Below, piece by piece: positions 37,941 through 52,200 of a stretch of DNA of 64,000 nucleotides (its first letter is position 1; every line of letters begins with the position of its first letter). The position numbers were made by a program, and so were the translations under genes. The notes beneath the pieces were generated by a model. That model worked only from the letters and a program-made list of their open reading frames with translations, made no database searches and had not been told where the DNA came from. Origin of the DNA: Eunapius fragilis (taxonomy: Eukaryota; Porifera; Demospongiae; Spongillida; Spongillidae); contig OY811988.1 in assembly GCA_963681505.1 (NCBI GenBank), positions 3,898,707-3,962,706 on the forward strand. Reading direction: 5' to 3'.

Positions 37941-38283
37941 ACATAGGTGTCTCTTAGAATATGATAAAGCATGCGTTAGGTTAGGTACCCCTGTTTGCAA
38001 CAACCATCCCCATTTTGTTCTCCAGAACATATTCATTCTGAGTAGTATGACGGTGGAGTATGATGGTGGGTCTTTACTACAGTAGTGATGTAGGTGTGTG
38101 CATGATACAACACAATGGCCCTTGCTTCCACTCATCATGGATGTACGTTTTGGTAGCTACAGCTACATACCTAAACACACCTACACACACATATACACAA
38201 CTACATACATGTTGTTTCCTAGATGTCTGTATCCTGTGAGGGTTTATAGCACATATCTCATTCCTTGCATACCAAATTATGTA

Positions 38284-38939
38284 GGGGGGGGGGGGGGGGG
38301 GGGGTAGGAGAAGAGAAGGGAGTTAAGTAATCTTATCCCACTCATCACAATAGCACAACCATGTAGAAGTGGGCCAGCTCTGAGATTCAGTTATGTACTC
38401 CCTGACTGTTAAAAAACAAGAACCCATTGAAATGCACACTTAACACCTCCAACCACAGAACAACAAACGAACCTAAACAGAACACTTGATCCTGCAGGGA
38501 ACAGGTTTGGTTTGTTGACATTCCTAACGAAGCTTCACGGGCCATAGCAACGGTTGCGTACAGGGGACCGGAATAACAGAACAATATGTGGGGGCAGGGT
38601 TACCCGCAGCCTACATGTGTAGTCAACAGTATCTCCCTCTCGCGTATACACAACAGAATCCTTACATGTGACACCCCTCACCACAACGCGCGCGCATGGC
38701 GCTTTAGACCAAACCACTTCGGCTCATCCACCCCGAATTGTGTAAAGGCGGCTTTTATTCCGTGTACACCACGTACACCACAACCACTCAACGCAAACGT
38801 GCATGCTTCGCGCGCACGGGTGTACGTACGTATGCTTGTATTTAAATCTCTCTTGGGGTCAGATGAATGTGCAGTCATGGTAACTGGAGGCTCCGACACA
38901 CGCACGCGCCAACCACCTACACACCTAACCCACCCAACC

Positions 38940-39008
<69 letters not shown>
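38284..39008. repeat. G run (38284-38304) and (CA)n (38941-39008) in otherwise gene-free DNA
   Basis: A 21-base G run and a 68-bp CA tract. The sequence between them, and 39009-39700, has no supported gene; it is distant upstream DNA for CABIT2 and may contain its untranslated first exon. Confidence 0.8.
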
Positions 39009-39013
<5 letters not shown>

Positions 39014-39739
39014 ATAACCCACGCATCCGAATAAATTACGCATAGCCTATAATTGCTTCATCCGCCCCCAGCATTACAAGTAAACATGTAGCCTTGACGG
39101 GCCAAGTCATGTGTCATGTACGTACACAATCTCATTTTAAGCCCGTTAAACGTCCCTTTCGGTTCCATTTGCCGTTTCTCCCCCTTCTCTTCTACCGCCT
39201 CGCTCACACCCATATAAACATACTCACGATTTTTACCGGTATCGAAGTACAGAACTATTTATGTAGCCCCTGTAAGCACCGTTCAACTTCGCAACTAGAA
39301 CGGAATACCAAGCCTAAAATATCGTTAGAACAAGGATAACAAGTTGTGGTATGTTGGGCGCAATTTGTGTGGCTTTGTGCCCAAAGTACAACAGCGAGCG
39401 GTTAGATGACGTGTTACCGTATCGCGCACACACTAAACGCAATCCTCATTCACATTATACAGTATCCGTCTTACCCGACTGAAGACGAAAGTTCCACTCG
39501 ATTCAAACAAAAGGTTATAATATACTCACAAAAGGAACAGAATTGGCGGGCTAAAATATTTTGTAACACCTCAATCATAACTAATGACGTCATGCATCCG
39601 GATACTCACTTGAATTGACCTTATATGGACTGAACCAAACTGGTCGCTACAAGCGCATCTCCACACCTAAACAAACAGCATCATAGGACCAATGGAGAAC
39701 CTGAACCCCATAAATAATAAGGCAACATGTTCTAAAAAT

Positions 39740-41130
39740 TGACAGGGATCCTAATTTATACAATGGAAAATATGGATCATGGTGACCTCCATTTAAATGT
39801 CTCTAATGAATCTTGGTTTCTACTCCCCCGCCCCCTCCCCCAGGCAATGGATGACATGACAGTGGGCATGGAAATGGAAGGCATGAGAATTAACTCCAAT
39901 GGTAGTCATAACACGATAGCTACTGCTGGTGGTAGTCTGTTACAGAGGCCTGCTTGGTTCCTGCATCTCCTTGGAGCAATGTGCACAGCTACATAGGGGC
40001 ACCCATCTTTGCTGCAATGAACACCATACCCCCTGGAGGGGATATTGCTGATGAATCACTTCAAACAACAACAACAACAACAACAACAACAAGTGTGAAA
40101 CTTATTGCATATCAGATTCCAAAGTTGGTTCCTGTAGAACTAACTTTGCCATTTAAATGATCACATAACTATCCAATACAGTCCTAAACAGCTGATGCAT
40201 CTTTTGATGACCTTGACAGCAGCAAATACTAGCATCAAAAGCTGAAAACATCTTCATTGATCTGTGCACAAGATTCTCAGGCCATGAATAATGTTATGAC
40301 CAGCTAGTGCAAGAGGTCCATCTGTCAGTATGCAAGATAAGGGGTTAAAGTGTTTCCTACTCCAATGGCAACAGCCAGGATTTGTCATATCAGAGTTTTG
40401 CGCTCCTCAGGCCAGTGGAAAGGTCCCAAGCATGTAGTGCTGCAAAGCAGATGGAAATATTTATTAATTTATTTGTGGTGGGAGGGGGCTCCCTGGCAAT
40501 GCATGATACTCAACACTCAACCTGTTCAATTGTTCTGCATAACTGAAGACTGATGTTAGACATGTATTGTTCGTTAAAAGATTAAAATTCTTCTTGGATC
40601 TGCAAGACGACCCTGAGGTAAGGAACTGTGAAAGTTCCACACTAATGGAGAGGACGTGGTTCCAAATGGCAGATACAGGTATTCTTACAGATGGATCCTC
40701 ATTGCTCCTTGCCAGATATTGAGTTTAAAAACAATTGCTGAACAGTTGAAGACATAAACGATAAAATCCACAGGGTGAAGCTTTTTTACTATAGTGGTGT
40801 TTGGTGTCACATCGAGCCCCTTACTTCTGAATGCCACATTGTAATTCCATATATCCAGAGGTACCAGGCCAGTGATCCAACATTTGCCTGAAATCCACTG
40901 ATCTGCATTGACAATGTGATCCTTGGACCATGTGTAATGGAGAGAACATTTGAGTTACAACACCAAATCCAAGTATACCACCTAGTTGAAGGAGGGAATT
41001 TTACCTCCAACTTCACATAGTTGATGGAATGCATAAGAAAAGCCAATGCAACAGCGTCAAAGGATAAACGACACAGTAGTGGAGATGACTGGTCTAATGT
41101 CAAGAACACAACTAGAACCATGCTATCATA
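39740..41130 (+). pseudogene. Possible decayed coding stretch
   Basis: Plus-strand frames read protein-like segments broken by stops and shifts, for example VPASPWSNVHSYIGAPIFAA with a Thr run from (ACA)n at 40060-40090, and later NPLICIDNVILGPCVMERTF and GGNFTSNFT near 40890-41020. No domain is recognised. The pattern of partly open frames over about 1.3 kb could be a dead transposon gene or chance. Confidence 0.25.
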
Positions 41131-43607
41131 ACAGAGGGGGGGGAGGGGGTCATAACAAGGGGGGGGGGGGGGTCATAACAGGAGGGGGGGGGGGTCTTAT
41201 TGTTGGGGCACTAATGCAGACATGCTAGCCATATTGCTCACCTAGCCAACCCAGAACAAAAGAAGCTTTAGGCTTAAAGAAACATGCATGGAGCAAGGAA
41301 TTCATTGAAACAAATACATAGCAGAGAACTGTTGACAGTCTGGAGAAGAAAGAGTAGTGAATGGGCTACAATGGGCTACAATGTTAACCTCTCAGAATTC
41401 CAAGGTGTTGGTTCCAGGAAGCTGTGTGTGGTACAGTGTGCAGCTGGTGCCTCAAAGGATCCATACATGTAGCTGTAGGTACACTCTGTCCCATTTTTGG
41501 TGCTTCTGTTGGCAAGACTAATGTGCCACTCCCCTGGTTATGGCACCGCCCCCATCCCACCCACCCTCCCCACCCCACGTTAATGATGTAATATGATTAC
41601 TGCATATAGCTGTGTGCACTTCAAGTGTAAAATACTCATTTGCACGTACAAATATCAACTAACCATATAAGAATTGCTAAATTGAAAATGCCCATCCCGT
41701 TAAAGTGGGCTTGGTCCCTCCCCTCGATATTATGACTGATGCTGTCAGAGATCTTCTTAAAGTGCATGAGCCGTGTGTCATTTACTGATTCCACAAAGGA
41801 TGTCCTATTTCAGGTTCAAGGAGAGAACAGAGGGAGAGAGACAATTGCAATTGAATTTAATCGGGTAAATACTGATGACAGTGGAAGACAACACTGTTGT
41901 GGTGATGACACTTGCAGTCTCCATATGTAGCAAATCGATTGCTAGTCAATCCCCGTTTGGTTGAATGGCCATGCATATCTGGCTTCCTTTATTAAATTAC
42001 CGCTCCCTTAAGAGGATTAAAAGGGTCAGAAAGTAAACTACTAGCTTCTTGCTTGCAATCAAACAATGTTTTTGCTTGAAAGCATGGCCACGATCCATGA
42101 TGAAATGTGTGAGGACATCAGTATACACTGAGAGGGCCAGAGACAACCAATGTGTGTGCTCAAGAGTGTAGAACTCCTGAACTGAGATGAAACTAACACT
42201 ATGCCTGGTGATAGCTGGCATGAAATGAGCAAACCTCACAAAATGTGTTGGATTAGTAGCCTGGCATGTTCTAGGAGGAGTTGAACATGTTTAACATGCA
42301 TGTGGAAACAACAGTTCGGAGTGTTTTTTGTGTGCATTTGATTATTATATGGTGGTGTGGTGGAAGTTTTTTCAATGCTGCTCTACCATACAGACTTCTG
42401 TTGTTGGACGTCACACACCATCTCATGCAGCCTTGGTTTTAAAGTCCACCATACACTAGGCAACATGTTGTGCCGTTGCATACTACGAATTCTAGTATTT
42501 CTAGTTAGATATCGATCAGGAAACTAATGTTTACTGAAAATATAATTGTATATGGATTCATAGGGTTGAATGCAACATTGTTGTCTGGCAGACTAGTCAT
42601 ACATAATTGAGTATGAACAAACTAAGGTTGAAAGTGCGAGGATACGGAGCTCAAAGTTGCCTGCATGTACCAACACTTACCCATTTATATCCATGCATGG
42701 TGCCATTTTCTCTGGGAGATAGCGACAAATCCACTTTAATTATTTGCGCCTGAATCCGTACAAATGAATACATGCATGTACATGATTCAAAAGCAAAATG
42801 CCTTTAGACTTCAGTGTTGTCTACATAGCACTTTTTTTCAATCCGGGTGCACGAGTCTGTTTGAAAACTGAGCCATGAATAGGTAGTCATGCATGTAAGT
42901 TCACTCACAAACATTTCAAAAAAGGTTTCATTTCTTACTCCAGGACTGGATACGAGATTGATGTGTCCAATGCGATTATATACAGCACAGATGTACTTGA
43001 GGAGATTACTACGAGCCCACGAAAGAAGTAAACATCCTCTTTAAAGAAGGATCAAATAAATTGGAATGCCACACGCTGAATTTCTTCTGAAAAGAGTCCG
43101 TCCATGCACGAGGGGGCGGGGGGGGGGGGGGGGGGGGGGGGGGGGGCGCGTTGAATCGTCTAGTAAATCTATGAGATTGAACAGCAAATTAAATCACACA
43201 AAAATCATACGCATACGCTTCTGCATGATTTTTGATGCTCAACCAGACACTTTACAATCCTCTTGAAATCAAAACTTTTTCCCCCTGTGATGGCGCTTGA
43301 CGAGAACTTGTACACAGCTCTTCGCTCATTTACCCCTTACTTACATGTATGGAATTTTATTCAATGCAATTATATACACGTGACGTCAACGTCATGCATG
43401 TATACTAAGGAATCCTAATATTGATCATCTTTCTTCGTTTGCAGCAATAATAATCATATTCAGTGACTTCTGAGTAATGCGACATCATTTCAATCTAAAT
43501 GAGGCTAAGTACTCAGTCAAATCCTAAATTCAAACCTATGTAATAGGACTTAGGAGTTAACTTTCCATATATTTATATAAAGCTATACTGTTAAAAGACA
43601 GATATCT
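41131..43607. other. No supported gene; G runs only
   Basis: Interrupted G runs at 41139-41195 ('ggtcataacaggagggggg') and a pure run at 43118-43146. A short phase-consistent open piece at 42954-43030 (ending in TAA, after CTCCAG) could be a terminal exon, but no partner exon joins it in frame. Confidence 0.5.
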
Positions 43608-43644
43608 AATTGGGACAGTGCCGGGGTCTAGCAACATCACCCAC
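43608..43644 (+). repeat. Solitary MITE end
   Basis: 'taattgggacagtgccgggg' followed by 'tctagcaacatcaccca' is a diverged copy of the terminal repeat of the MITE at 16641-16887. No inverted partner was found nearby. Confidence 0.55.
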
Positions 43645-44007
43645 TAAGTTTATAATTTTATAACTATTTTACCGGCGTTACATAAAATTAAACTAATAAA
43701 TAAGTCAACTCTTTATTGAGTTGTAAGAGAAGAAACTTGGCTTGAAGATCTATTCGTGTTTTGAACAAACTCAATCTCAAATTTTAAAACGACATTAATT
43801 TTATCAGTTGATCCAAAATCCTAAAGACACGCGATCATGCATGTAAATATTATACATGTATTTCTTTAGATCCTTGCATCATTGGACTTGTCGGGGGAAC
43901 GATGTTCATAAACTGGCGGCGCATGGTAGAACGCACCTGGTACAGCGTCGAGAAAAGAATCAGTCAATAAATTATTTAGAGCTAGGAGTCATTATATAAG
44001 TAAAAAG

Positions 44008-44166
44008 TGGTGGTGTAAAAAGCACGGAAACAAGAGTGACAGAAATTTGACTGGAAAAAAATTTGAAATAGACCTATATTTAGCCCATTACTCAGCTGAG
44101 CATGCACTGTTGTAATGCGAGTGTGCTAAATATAGGCCTATTTCAATTTTCCAGTCAAATTTTTTC
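44008..44166. mobile_element. Hairpin MITE of the 798-1082 family
   Basis: Stem arms about 44041-44082 and 44125-44166 contain 'gaaatagacctatatttagc' and its inverse. Upstream bases 44008-44032 repeat 'gtggtggtgtaaaaagca' from the 798-1082 palindrome. The loop contains 'catgcactgttgtaa', shared with the copy at 44587. Confidence 0.8.
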
Positions 44167-44405
44167 TGATGTGCATGCAGTCACCTTGTAAGCCACGTTT
44201 AGCAGCTGGCCCCAAACCGCCAGCAGTTGAGAGCACAATTAAGTGGATCTCTTACTCTTTCATCATGTACACTTCTCTTCTCTTGTTGAGTCAGTAAAAC
44301 TTCTGTAGAACTGATTCAGATGGGAGTTTCTATGGGATATAACAAATGGGTTGAAATCAAAATGCCGATTTTACGACAACTATATATACGTACTATGTCT
44401 TGTTA

Positions 44406-45491
44406 TACAGGGTCTTTGCAAAAGAGCGCAACGCTTTAAAATGAATATAATTCATTAATAGGATTGTCAATCTAAATGAATTTATGAACCTACAATAACC
44501 ACGTTTAGTCAAATACGAACCGCATTGTTACAATTCGTTTATCTTTAGCCGTTCAAAAGATAAAATCAAATAGCTTGCAATTAACTAAAATTGAAATAGA
44601 CCTATATTTAGCCCATTACTCAGGCATGCACTGTTGTAACGCGAGTGTGCTAAATATAGGCCTATTTCAATTTTCCAGTCAAATTAATAACGTGATTTAT
44701 AAACTGTAGAATAGAATTGATGAGATTTTGAAAATGTATGAAATTTGATTGGCGTTTTACTAGTTAATATTCAAAACAACAAATCAAACTTGAAAAAGCT
44801 ATATGAGTCAATATGACCACTATGTTTTTATTAACTTTGAGTTTTAATAACGCACCATTAAATAATCCATAACCAAATCAAGTAGTGTTTGTACTTCATT
44901 TTATACTGAAATAATTTATGATGGTTATTAAAAATATTTACCACATAACAGCTTCAACCTTAATAACTATAAAGCAAATGAATGTGAATAACTCACTATT
45001 GAACTTAGGAACTTGAAATCAGTACTGTTCCACCGCGTGTGTTACTTATTATTAGTTATTAAAATCAATTATCACAAACCACAATATGAATAACTTTGTT
45101 AATAGAGGGCTTTGAATATTTTTTTGACAATTAACAGCAACTTATTACATGTATATAGAATACATAATACATTTAGACATATGGGGCAAAAACAATAATA
45201 ATATTACACATTAAATAAAAATGATAATGACAAGAACTATTTAAGCATGACGTTCAGGCAGAGATACTAGGTAACCCTGCTCCATCATCCATTCCAAATG
45301 CACTCCTCCATTTGGTGCGGGAGCCCCTTGATTTATGAGGGATTGATACAGTTACTTAACCGCTTATTATAATTGAAATCTAATTGGTATTTGCCTAACT
45401 ATACTGCAACATATGTTAAAGAAATCAAGCAGTTATCAATCCTGAGTTATAGGGGTTTTAAAGCGTTGCATTCTTTCGCAAGCACCCTGTA
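44406..45491. mobile_element. Non-autonomous mariner-type element
   Basis: Terminal inverted repeats 44406-44441 and 45456-45491 match over 36 bp with a few differences ('tacagggt', then 'gcaacgctttaaaa'). The element is bounded by TA at each end, the target duplication of the Tc1/mariner superfamily. The 1.0-kb interior is AT-rich and encodes no transposase. It carries a second MITE at 44587-44674. Confidence 0.8.
44587..44674. mobile_element. Hairpin MITE nested in the mariner-type element
   Basis: Arms 44587-44612 and 44649-44674 carry 'gaaatagacctatatttagc' and its inverse around the loop 'catgcactgttgtaac'. It is a close relative of 44008-44166, and 'cagtcaaat' follows as there. Confidence 0.82.
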
Positions 45492-46047
45492 TGTAAGGTT
45501 CCATACCAACACTATTGCGACATATCAGTGAGTAGGGGTGTTGTGATGTGATGTACAACTCGCAGCTGCAATGGTTACATCACCATGCACTAATTTCGCG
45601 CCGCAGCTGCGAGTATGGGTCCGGATACGAGGCTCCCCTTCCCAAAATCCTGACCCCGGCCCCAGCAAAGATGAATCAACAGACGCCACTATACACAGAC
45701 TCGTACCCACGCCCAAATAATAATTTACGCATGACATCACGTATAGAGAAGTCGGGTCACGCCCAGCATGCATGCACACCGCTTTCTGGTCGATTGAACA
45801 ATTGAAGACTAATTATTAATAATCCAGATTGCATACAAAAATTAGCACCACGACCTAGTCGGTTTATTCATAGAGATTATTGTCTCTGGTTTATTCGTTC
45901 ACGATTCTCTCACTCGCAAAAAGTACTTGCTTGAATTAGGTACAGATATGGGCAATTGTATGTAACGTATGTAGTGGTTTGGTAGCCACGTGCACCATTT
46001 TGTTAGCTCCATGTATGGCATAGTATCACTATTACATGTGCTTGCGT

Positions 46048-46534
<487 letters not shown>

Positions 46535-46543
46535 GTTCAGTGA

Positions 46544-48212
46544 ATGTTTGCAAAGCCATTCAGGGTGAAATCCAGCACCACTACCCGTGGTTCAGACCGG
46601 TACATATATGGCATGAAATGGTTCAGAAGGGATTGGAGGGTGGAATAGGAATGGGGACTGGCACATACCATTACCCATGTACCCACACACTCATGTACCA
46701 TCCCCACATATCTAGTATCCTCAAATGCATCCCTGTACATGCTAGTTGCCCCGTGCAGTTCAAAGGCCACACTGGTGTGGGACCAAGCTGCCTTGCATGC
46801 CTGAACAGGCCGTCACAACTGTTTCTTCGCACACCCACAGGCGAAGGATCAAGCAGCGTGTTTGCCAGTCATTTCCAGCGGCCTCTCAAGATGAGTTGGA
46901 CCAACTCCTGCCGGGAAAGGCTGCCATGGAAACCATCACCATCGTAGCTCACTCGGGGAGCTCGATCGCGGTGTATGTTGTTGATGGAGAGCCCCTTGTG
47001 TTTGAACTGGAGTCTGTACTGCATCCCAGTGGTGAGGTTCCACTCCTTCCCACACCCCTCCTCCCTCCCCTCTCTTCCTCACCCTCACCTATCTCCTGCC
47101 CTCTCCCCTCCCTTGCTCTCCCTCTTTCCTCTCCCTCTTCCCTCATCATCACCTCCTCCTCTCTCCCTCCTCCCTCCCTCTCCCTCCTCCCTCCCTCTCC
47201 CTCCTCCCTCCCTCTCACTCCTCCCTCCCTCTCCCTTCTCCCTCCCTCCTCCCTCCTCCTTCCTCCCTCCCTCTCCCTCCTCCCTCCCTCCTCCCTCCTC
47301 CTTCCTCCCTCCCTCTCCCTCCTCCCTCCCTCTCCCTCCTCCCTCCCTCTCCCTCCTCCCTCATCCTCACCTTCTCCTCCCCAGTGTATCTACTTTGGAA
47401 GCTTCCAAACATTGTACCATGTGTGACCACCTGGGCACCTGTAATCGAGAAGCTTCATGGAGGGGCAGGTGAGGAGGTGGTGAGGGTGGTGATGGTGCAG
47501 GGGAGGGTGCAAGTGAGGAGGTGGTGAGGGAGCAGGTGAGTGGGTGGTGAGGGTGGTGAGGGAGCAGGTGAGGGGCACTGGTAAGGGAACAGGTGAGGGG
47601 GCAGGTAAGGGAGAGGTGGTAAGGGTGGTGAGGGAGCAGGTGAGTGAATAGTGAGGGAGGTGAGGGGCGGTGAGGGGTAGTTGATGGGGGTGAGAAAGTC
47701 AGGTTAGTTGTACATGGGAAGGGGAGGGGGGCATTCAATTGGTGCTGTGGACATGTGTCATTCATTGTAGATAAATCCTGAAATCATTGTATTTGTGAAG
47801 ATGCCTTAAGATAGTGAGCAGTGTGGGGGGTGGGGGAATCACCTATTTTATGCAGATCTCTGCTCACAACATTTAGTTTATTAGAGCTACCAGATATTAA
47901 AGGTGTCCTCATTAGGCATAAATCAGGTGATTCCCCAACTTCACTGCAGTAAGCCACTAGCTGGCTTAGCAATATGTACTGCATGTTTTCCAGCAATCAT
48001 ACGTGGCTCTTACCCCACACCTGCTATTAATAATTTACCCCACACCTGCTATTAATAATTTACCCCACACCCGTTGTATTTACCCTTAACTCTACTATTA
48101 ATAACGTACATAGCTTTCATTAATAATGTACCCCACACCGGTATTTGTAACTACTTTTAATAATGTACCCCAGAAATTAATAATTTACCCCACATGTTTT
48201 TAACTATGTAGT

Positions 48213-48267
<55 letters not shown>

Positions 48268-49182
48268 CAAAATGTGTCCATCATGGTGGGAAATTTATTT
48301 CAATGTGTGTGTGTGTGTATGTTCAAAATGTGTCTATCAATGGTGGAAAATTAAATGTGTGTGTGTGTTTGTGCAGATGTGGCTATTCATTTAAATGTAT
48401 GAATTATTAACATACATAATTTACCCATTATATTTAATAATGTACTTATATGTATACATCTATTTCTCCCAGACTTGATGCTTCCTGGGGTGGTGACAGA
48501 GAAGAGGGGAGGGTACCCTTTGCAGGGGATACAGAAGGGGCAGACCTGTGCTCTGAACACTGTGGGGAACAGGTATGGGGCGGGGTGGGGGGACGTGTGG
48601 GGGCGGGGCGGGGGGAGGGGGTGGACTTGGGCAGTTTGGGGTCTTTATGGCTTCTTGTAATCGAAAATAAGACACATTTTTCATCGTAGTTGCACAGTGA
48701 ATGTCTAGTAATCAAATATATACAGAGTGTTAACCGACTGATGCTGAGAGACATATATACAGTGTGTATTAACCAACTGATGTGTATGTGTGTGTCAAAC
48801 ATCTGTTCATCGTTACCACACAGTTTTTCAATACCCTTGAAGTTCTTCATGTTCATGTTCGTGGTTTCTGTCTGCATTACTAAAAGCCCTTGTTTGGTAT
48901 TTGAAATTCCTCTGTTGCCACGTTAGCATGCTCTTACACAACATGCACTGTAATCCTATTTGTTCGTAATTTTGTACGATTTAAAACATGGTGCGAAAAA
49001 ATTCAAAAGCAAAGGGATTAATTTTTGAATATGGATTATTTTAGTTAAGCAGAAAATATGGATAAGGGCCCTCTATTGCAGACAACCCTGTGTTGATGTA
49101 TGATCAATGCCTGCAATGATTTGTGTGTGTGGTGTTTGATCCTGGCAAATGGCAATTAAATGTCACACACATATTTCTATGC

Positions 49183-49225
<43 letters not shown>

Positions 49226-52200
49226 TGTGTGTGTGTGCATAACATGTACGTGTTAATTAATTAGTTAATTTTGTGCCAGAAGCAGTTAACCCTTTCACCA
49301 CGTAAGTGTATTCTGCAATTTGCAATCATTACTCAGACCTGTTGAATTTAGCAATATCCCATTAAAAGCCCCCCCCCCCTCCCCCCCCCCCCCACTGAGG
49401 CCAGTATGCAGTCCACCTTGGTGCATGTATGAATACACTTGTCCCCCCGCTCCCTTTCAGCACCCCTGTGGGCGTGGTGGTGTCTCTGATGTCGCACGAA
49501 GAGATGAGGTCATGTGCCATGAGAGGGAAAGGTTTCAGAACCATCCACCTCTATGGAGACCACCTGTGGTACGTGCAATGAGCTATTCCATTTAATGACC
49601 ACCTGTGGTATGTGCAATGAGCTATTCCATTTAATGACCGTACAGCGGTACGGATGACAGTTAATAAATCCCCCTGGATATTACGAATATCAAAGCTAAC
49701 CACCGTTAATAACTATTTTTCCATCCGTACCCCTGTGCGGTCATTGAATGGAATAGCCCATTGTGTGTGTGTAATATGTGTATGCGTGTGCATGTACGTG
49801 TGTACATGTGCATGTATGTGTGTACATGTGCATGTATGTGTGTACATGTGCATGTATGTGTGTACATGTGTATGTATGTGTGTACATGTGTATGTATGTG
49901 TGTACATGTGCATGTATGTGTATACATGTGCATGTATGTGTGTACATGTGCATGTATGTGTGTACATGTGCATGTATGTGTGTACATGTGCATGTATGTG
50001 TGTACATGTGCATGTATGTGTGTACATGTGCATGTATGTGTGTACATGTGTATGTATGTGTGTACATGTGCATGTATGTGTGTACATGTGCATGTACGTG
50101 TGTACATGTGTATGTACGTATGTACATGTGCATGTATGTGTGTACATGTGCATGTACGTGTGTACATGTGCATGTATGTGTGTACATGTGCATGTATGTG
50201 TATACATGTGCATGTATGTATGTACATGTGCATGTATGTGTGTACATGTGCATGTATGTGTGTACATGTGCATGTATGTGTGTACATGTGCATGTATGTG
50301 TGTACATGTGCATGTATGTGTGTACATGTGCATGTATGTGTGTACATGTGCATGTATGTGTATACATGTGCATGTATGTATGTACATGTGCATGTATGTG
50401 TGTACATGTGCATGTATGTGTGTACATGTGCATGTATGTGTATACATGTGCATGTATGTATGTACATGTGCATGTATGTGTGTACATGTGCATGTATGTG
50501 TGTACATGTGCATGTATGTGTGTACATGTGCATGTATGTGTGTACATGTGCATGTATGTGTGTACATGTGCATGTATGTGTATACATGTGCATGTATGTA
50601 TGTACATGTGCATGTATGTGTGTACATGTGCATGTATGTGTATACATGTGCATGTATGTGTGTACATGTGCATGTATGTGTGTACATGTGCATGTATGTG
50701 TGTACATGTGCATGTATGTATGTACATGTGCATGTATGTGTGTACATGTGCATGTATGTGTATACATGTGCATGTATGTGTGTACATGTGCATGTATGTG
50801 TGTACATGTGCATGTATGTGTGTACATGTGCATGTATGTGTGTACATGTGCATGTACGTGTGTACATGTGCATGTATGTATGTACATGTGCATGTATGTG
50901 TGCAATGTATACAGGCATGTGTGTATGTGCACATGTATTTGTACATGTACTTATGTGATTCTTTAGTGTAAGCTAATGTTATATTTATTGTTGTCAGAAT
51001 ACCCAAACATTTTAATTTGCCGTTTACGATTTTTGTTGTAAATTTTTCTGTAGGGAAATGGGACCCAAGACACGGCCACTTATGGTTGCCATGGCTTCAG
51101 TAAACATGGGCTCTGTATCATCAGATGAGGGGTGTGATCTTCCGTGTGACCCTGATGTTAGCAAGGAGCAGAAAGAGAAGTCGGAAGAAGCGGGGATTGT
51201 TACACTTACATCAATTGTGGTGAGATCTCCTCCCCTCACCCTTCTCTTCCCCCACATCCATCGGTGTACCTCCTAATCCCTTCCTCTGTGATCACCATGG
51301 TTACAGGGGAACATTGACCTCACAACAGAAGACACTGGGGTCAGTGGTGATGGTGGTGGTGGTGGTGGTGGTGGTGGTGGTGGTGGTGGTGGTAGTGGTG
51401 ATGGTGGTGGTAGTGGTGATGGTGGTGGTAGTGGTGATGGTGGTGGTAGTGGTGATGGTGGTGGTAGTGGTGATGGTGGTGGTAGTGGTGATGGTGGTGG
51501 TATTAATGCAGCTTCCACAGAACAACTAGAACAACAGCTGTCATTTAGTGACAAGGAGGAGGAAGATGACCCAGTCAAAGGTAGCTTGAATTACTTTCAC
51601 CAGCTCTCCTGCTTTGGGTGATGACCATTCCTCACTCCTCTTCTCCACCATCCCCTCCTCACTCTTCTCCACTCAATTCTTTACTTTGTGTGTGTGTACT
51701 CACATGTGTGTGCTCTACACACCACACGGGTGTGCTCTACACACTACATGGGTGTACTCTACACACCACATGCGTGTACTCTACACACTACATGGGTGTA
51801 CTCTACACACCACATGGGTGTACTCTACACACCACATGGGTGTACTCTACACACCACATGGGTGTACTCTACACACTACATGGGTGTACTCTACACACCA
51901 CACGGGTGTACTCTGCACACCACATGGGTGTACTCTGCACACCACATGGGTGTACTCTACACACTACATGGGTGTACTCTACACACCACATGGGTGTACT
52001 CTACACACCACATGGGTGTACTCTACACACTACACGGGTGTACTCTACACACCACATGGGTGTACTCTACACACTACATGGGTGTACTCTGCACACTACA
52101 CGGGTGTACTCTACACACCACATGGGTGTACTCTGCACACCACACGGGTGTACTCTGCACACCACACGGGTGTACTCTACACACTACATGGGTGTACTCT

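Noticed and set aside
41739-43030. Two-exon model joining 41815-41864 with 42943-43030
   Set aside because: Both pieces have plausible splice edges, but the phases do not agree at any GT-AG combination.
49654-51006. Overlapping 400-codon ORFs on both strands
   Set aside because: 20-bp repeat without stops in any frame; intronic to eIF2D.
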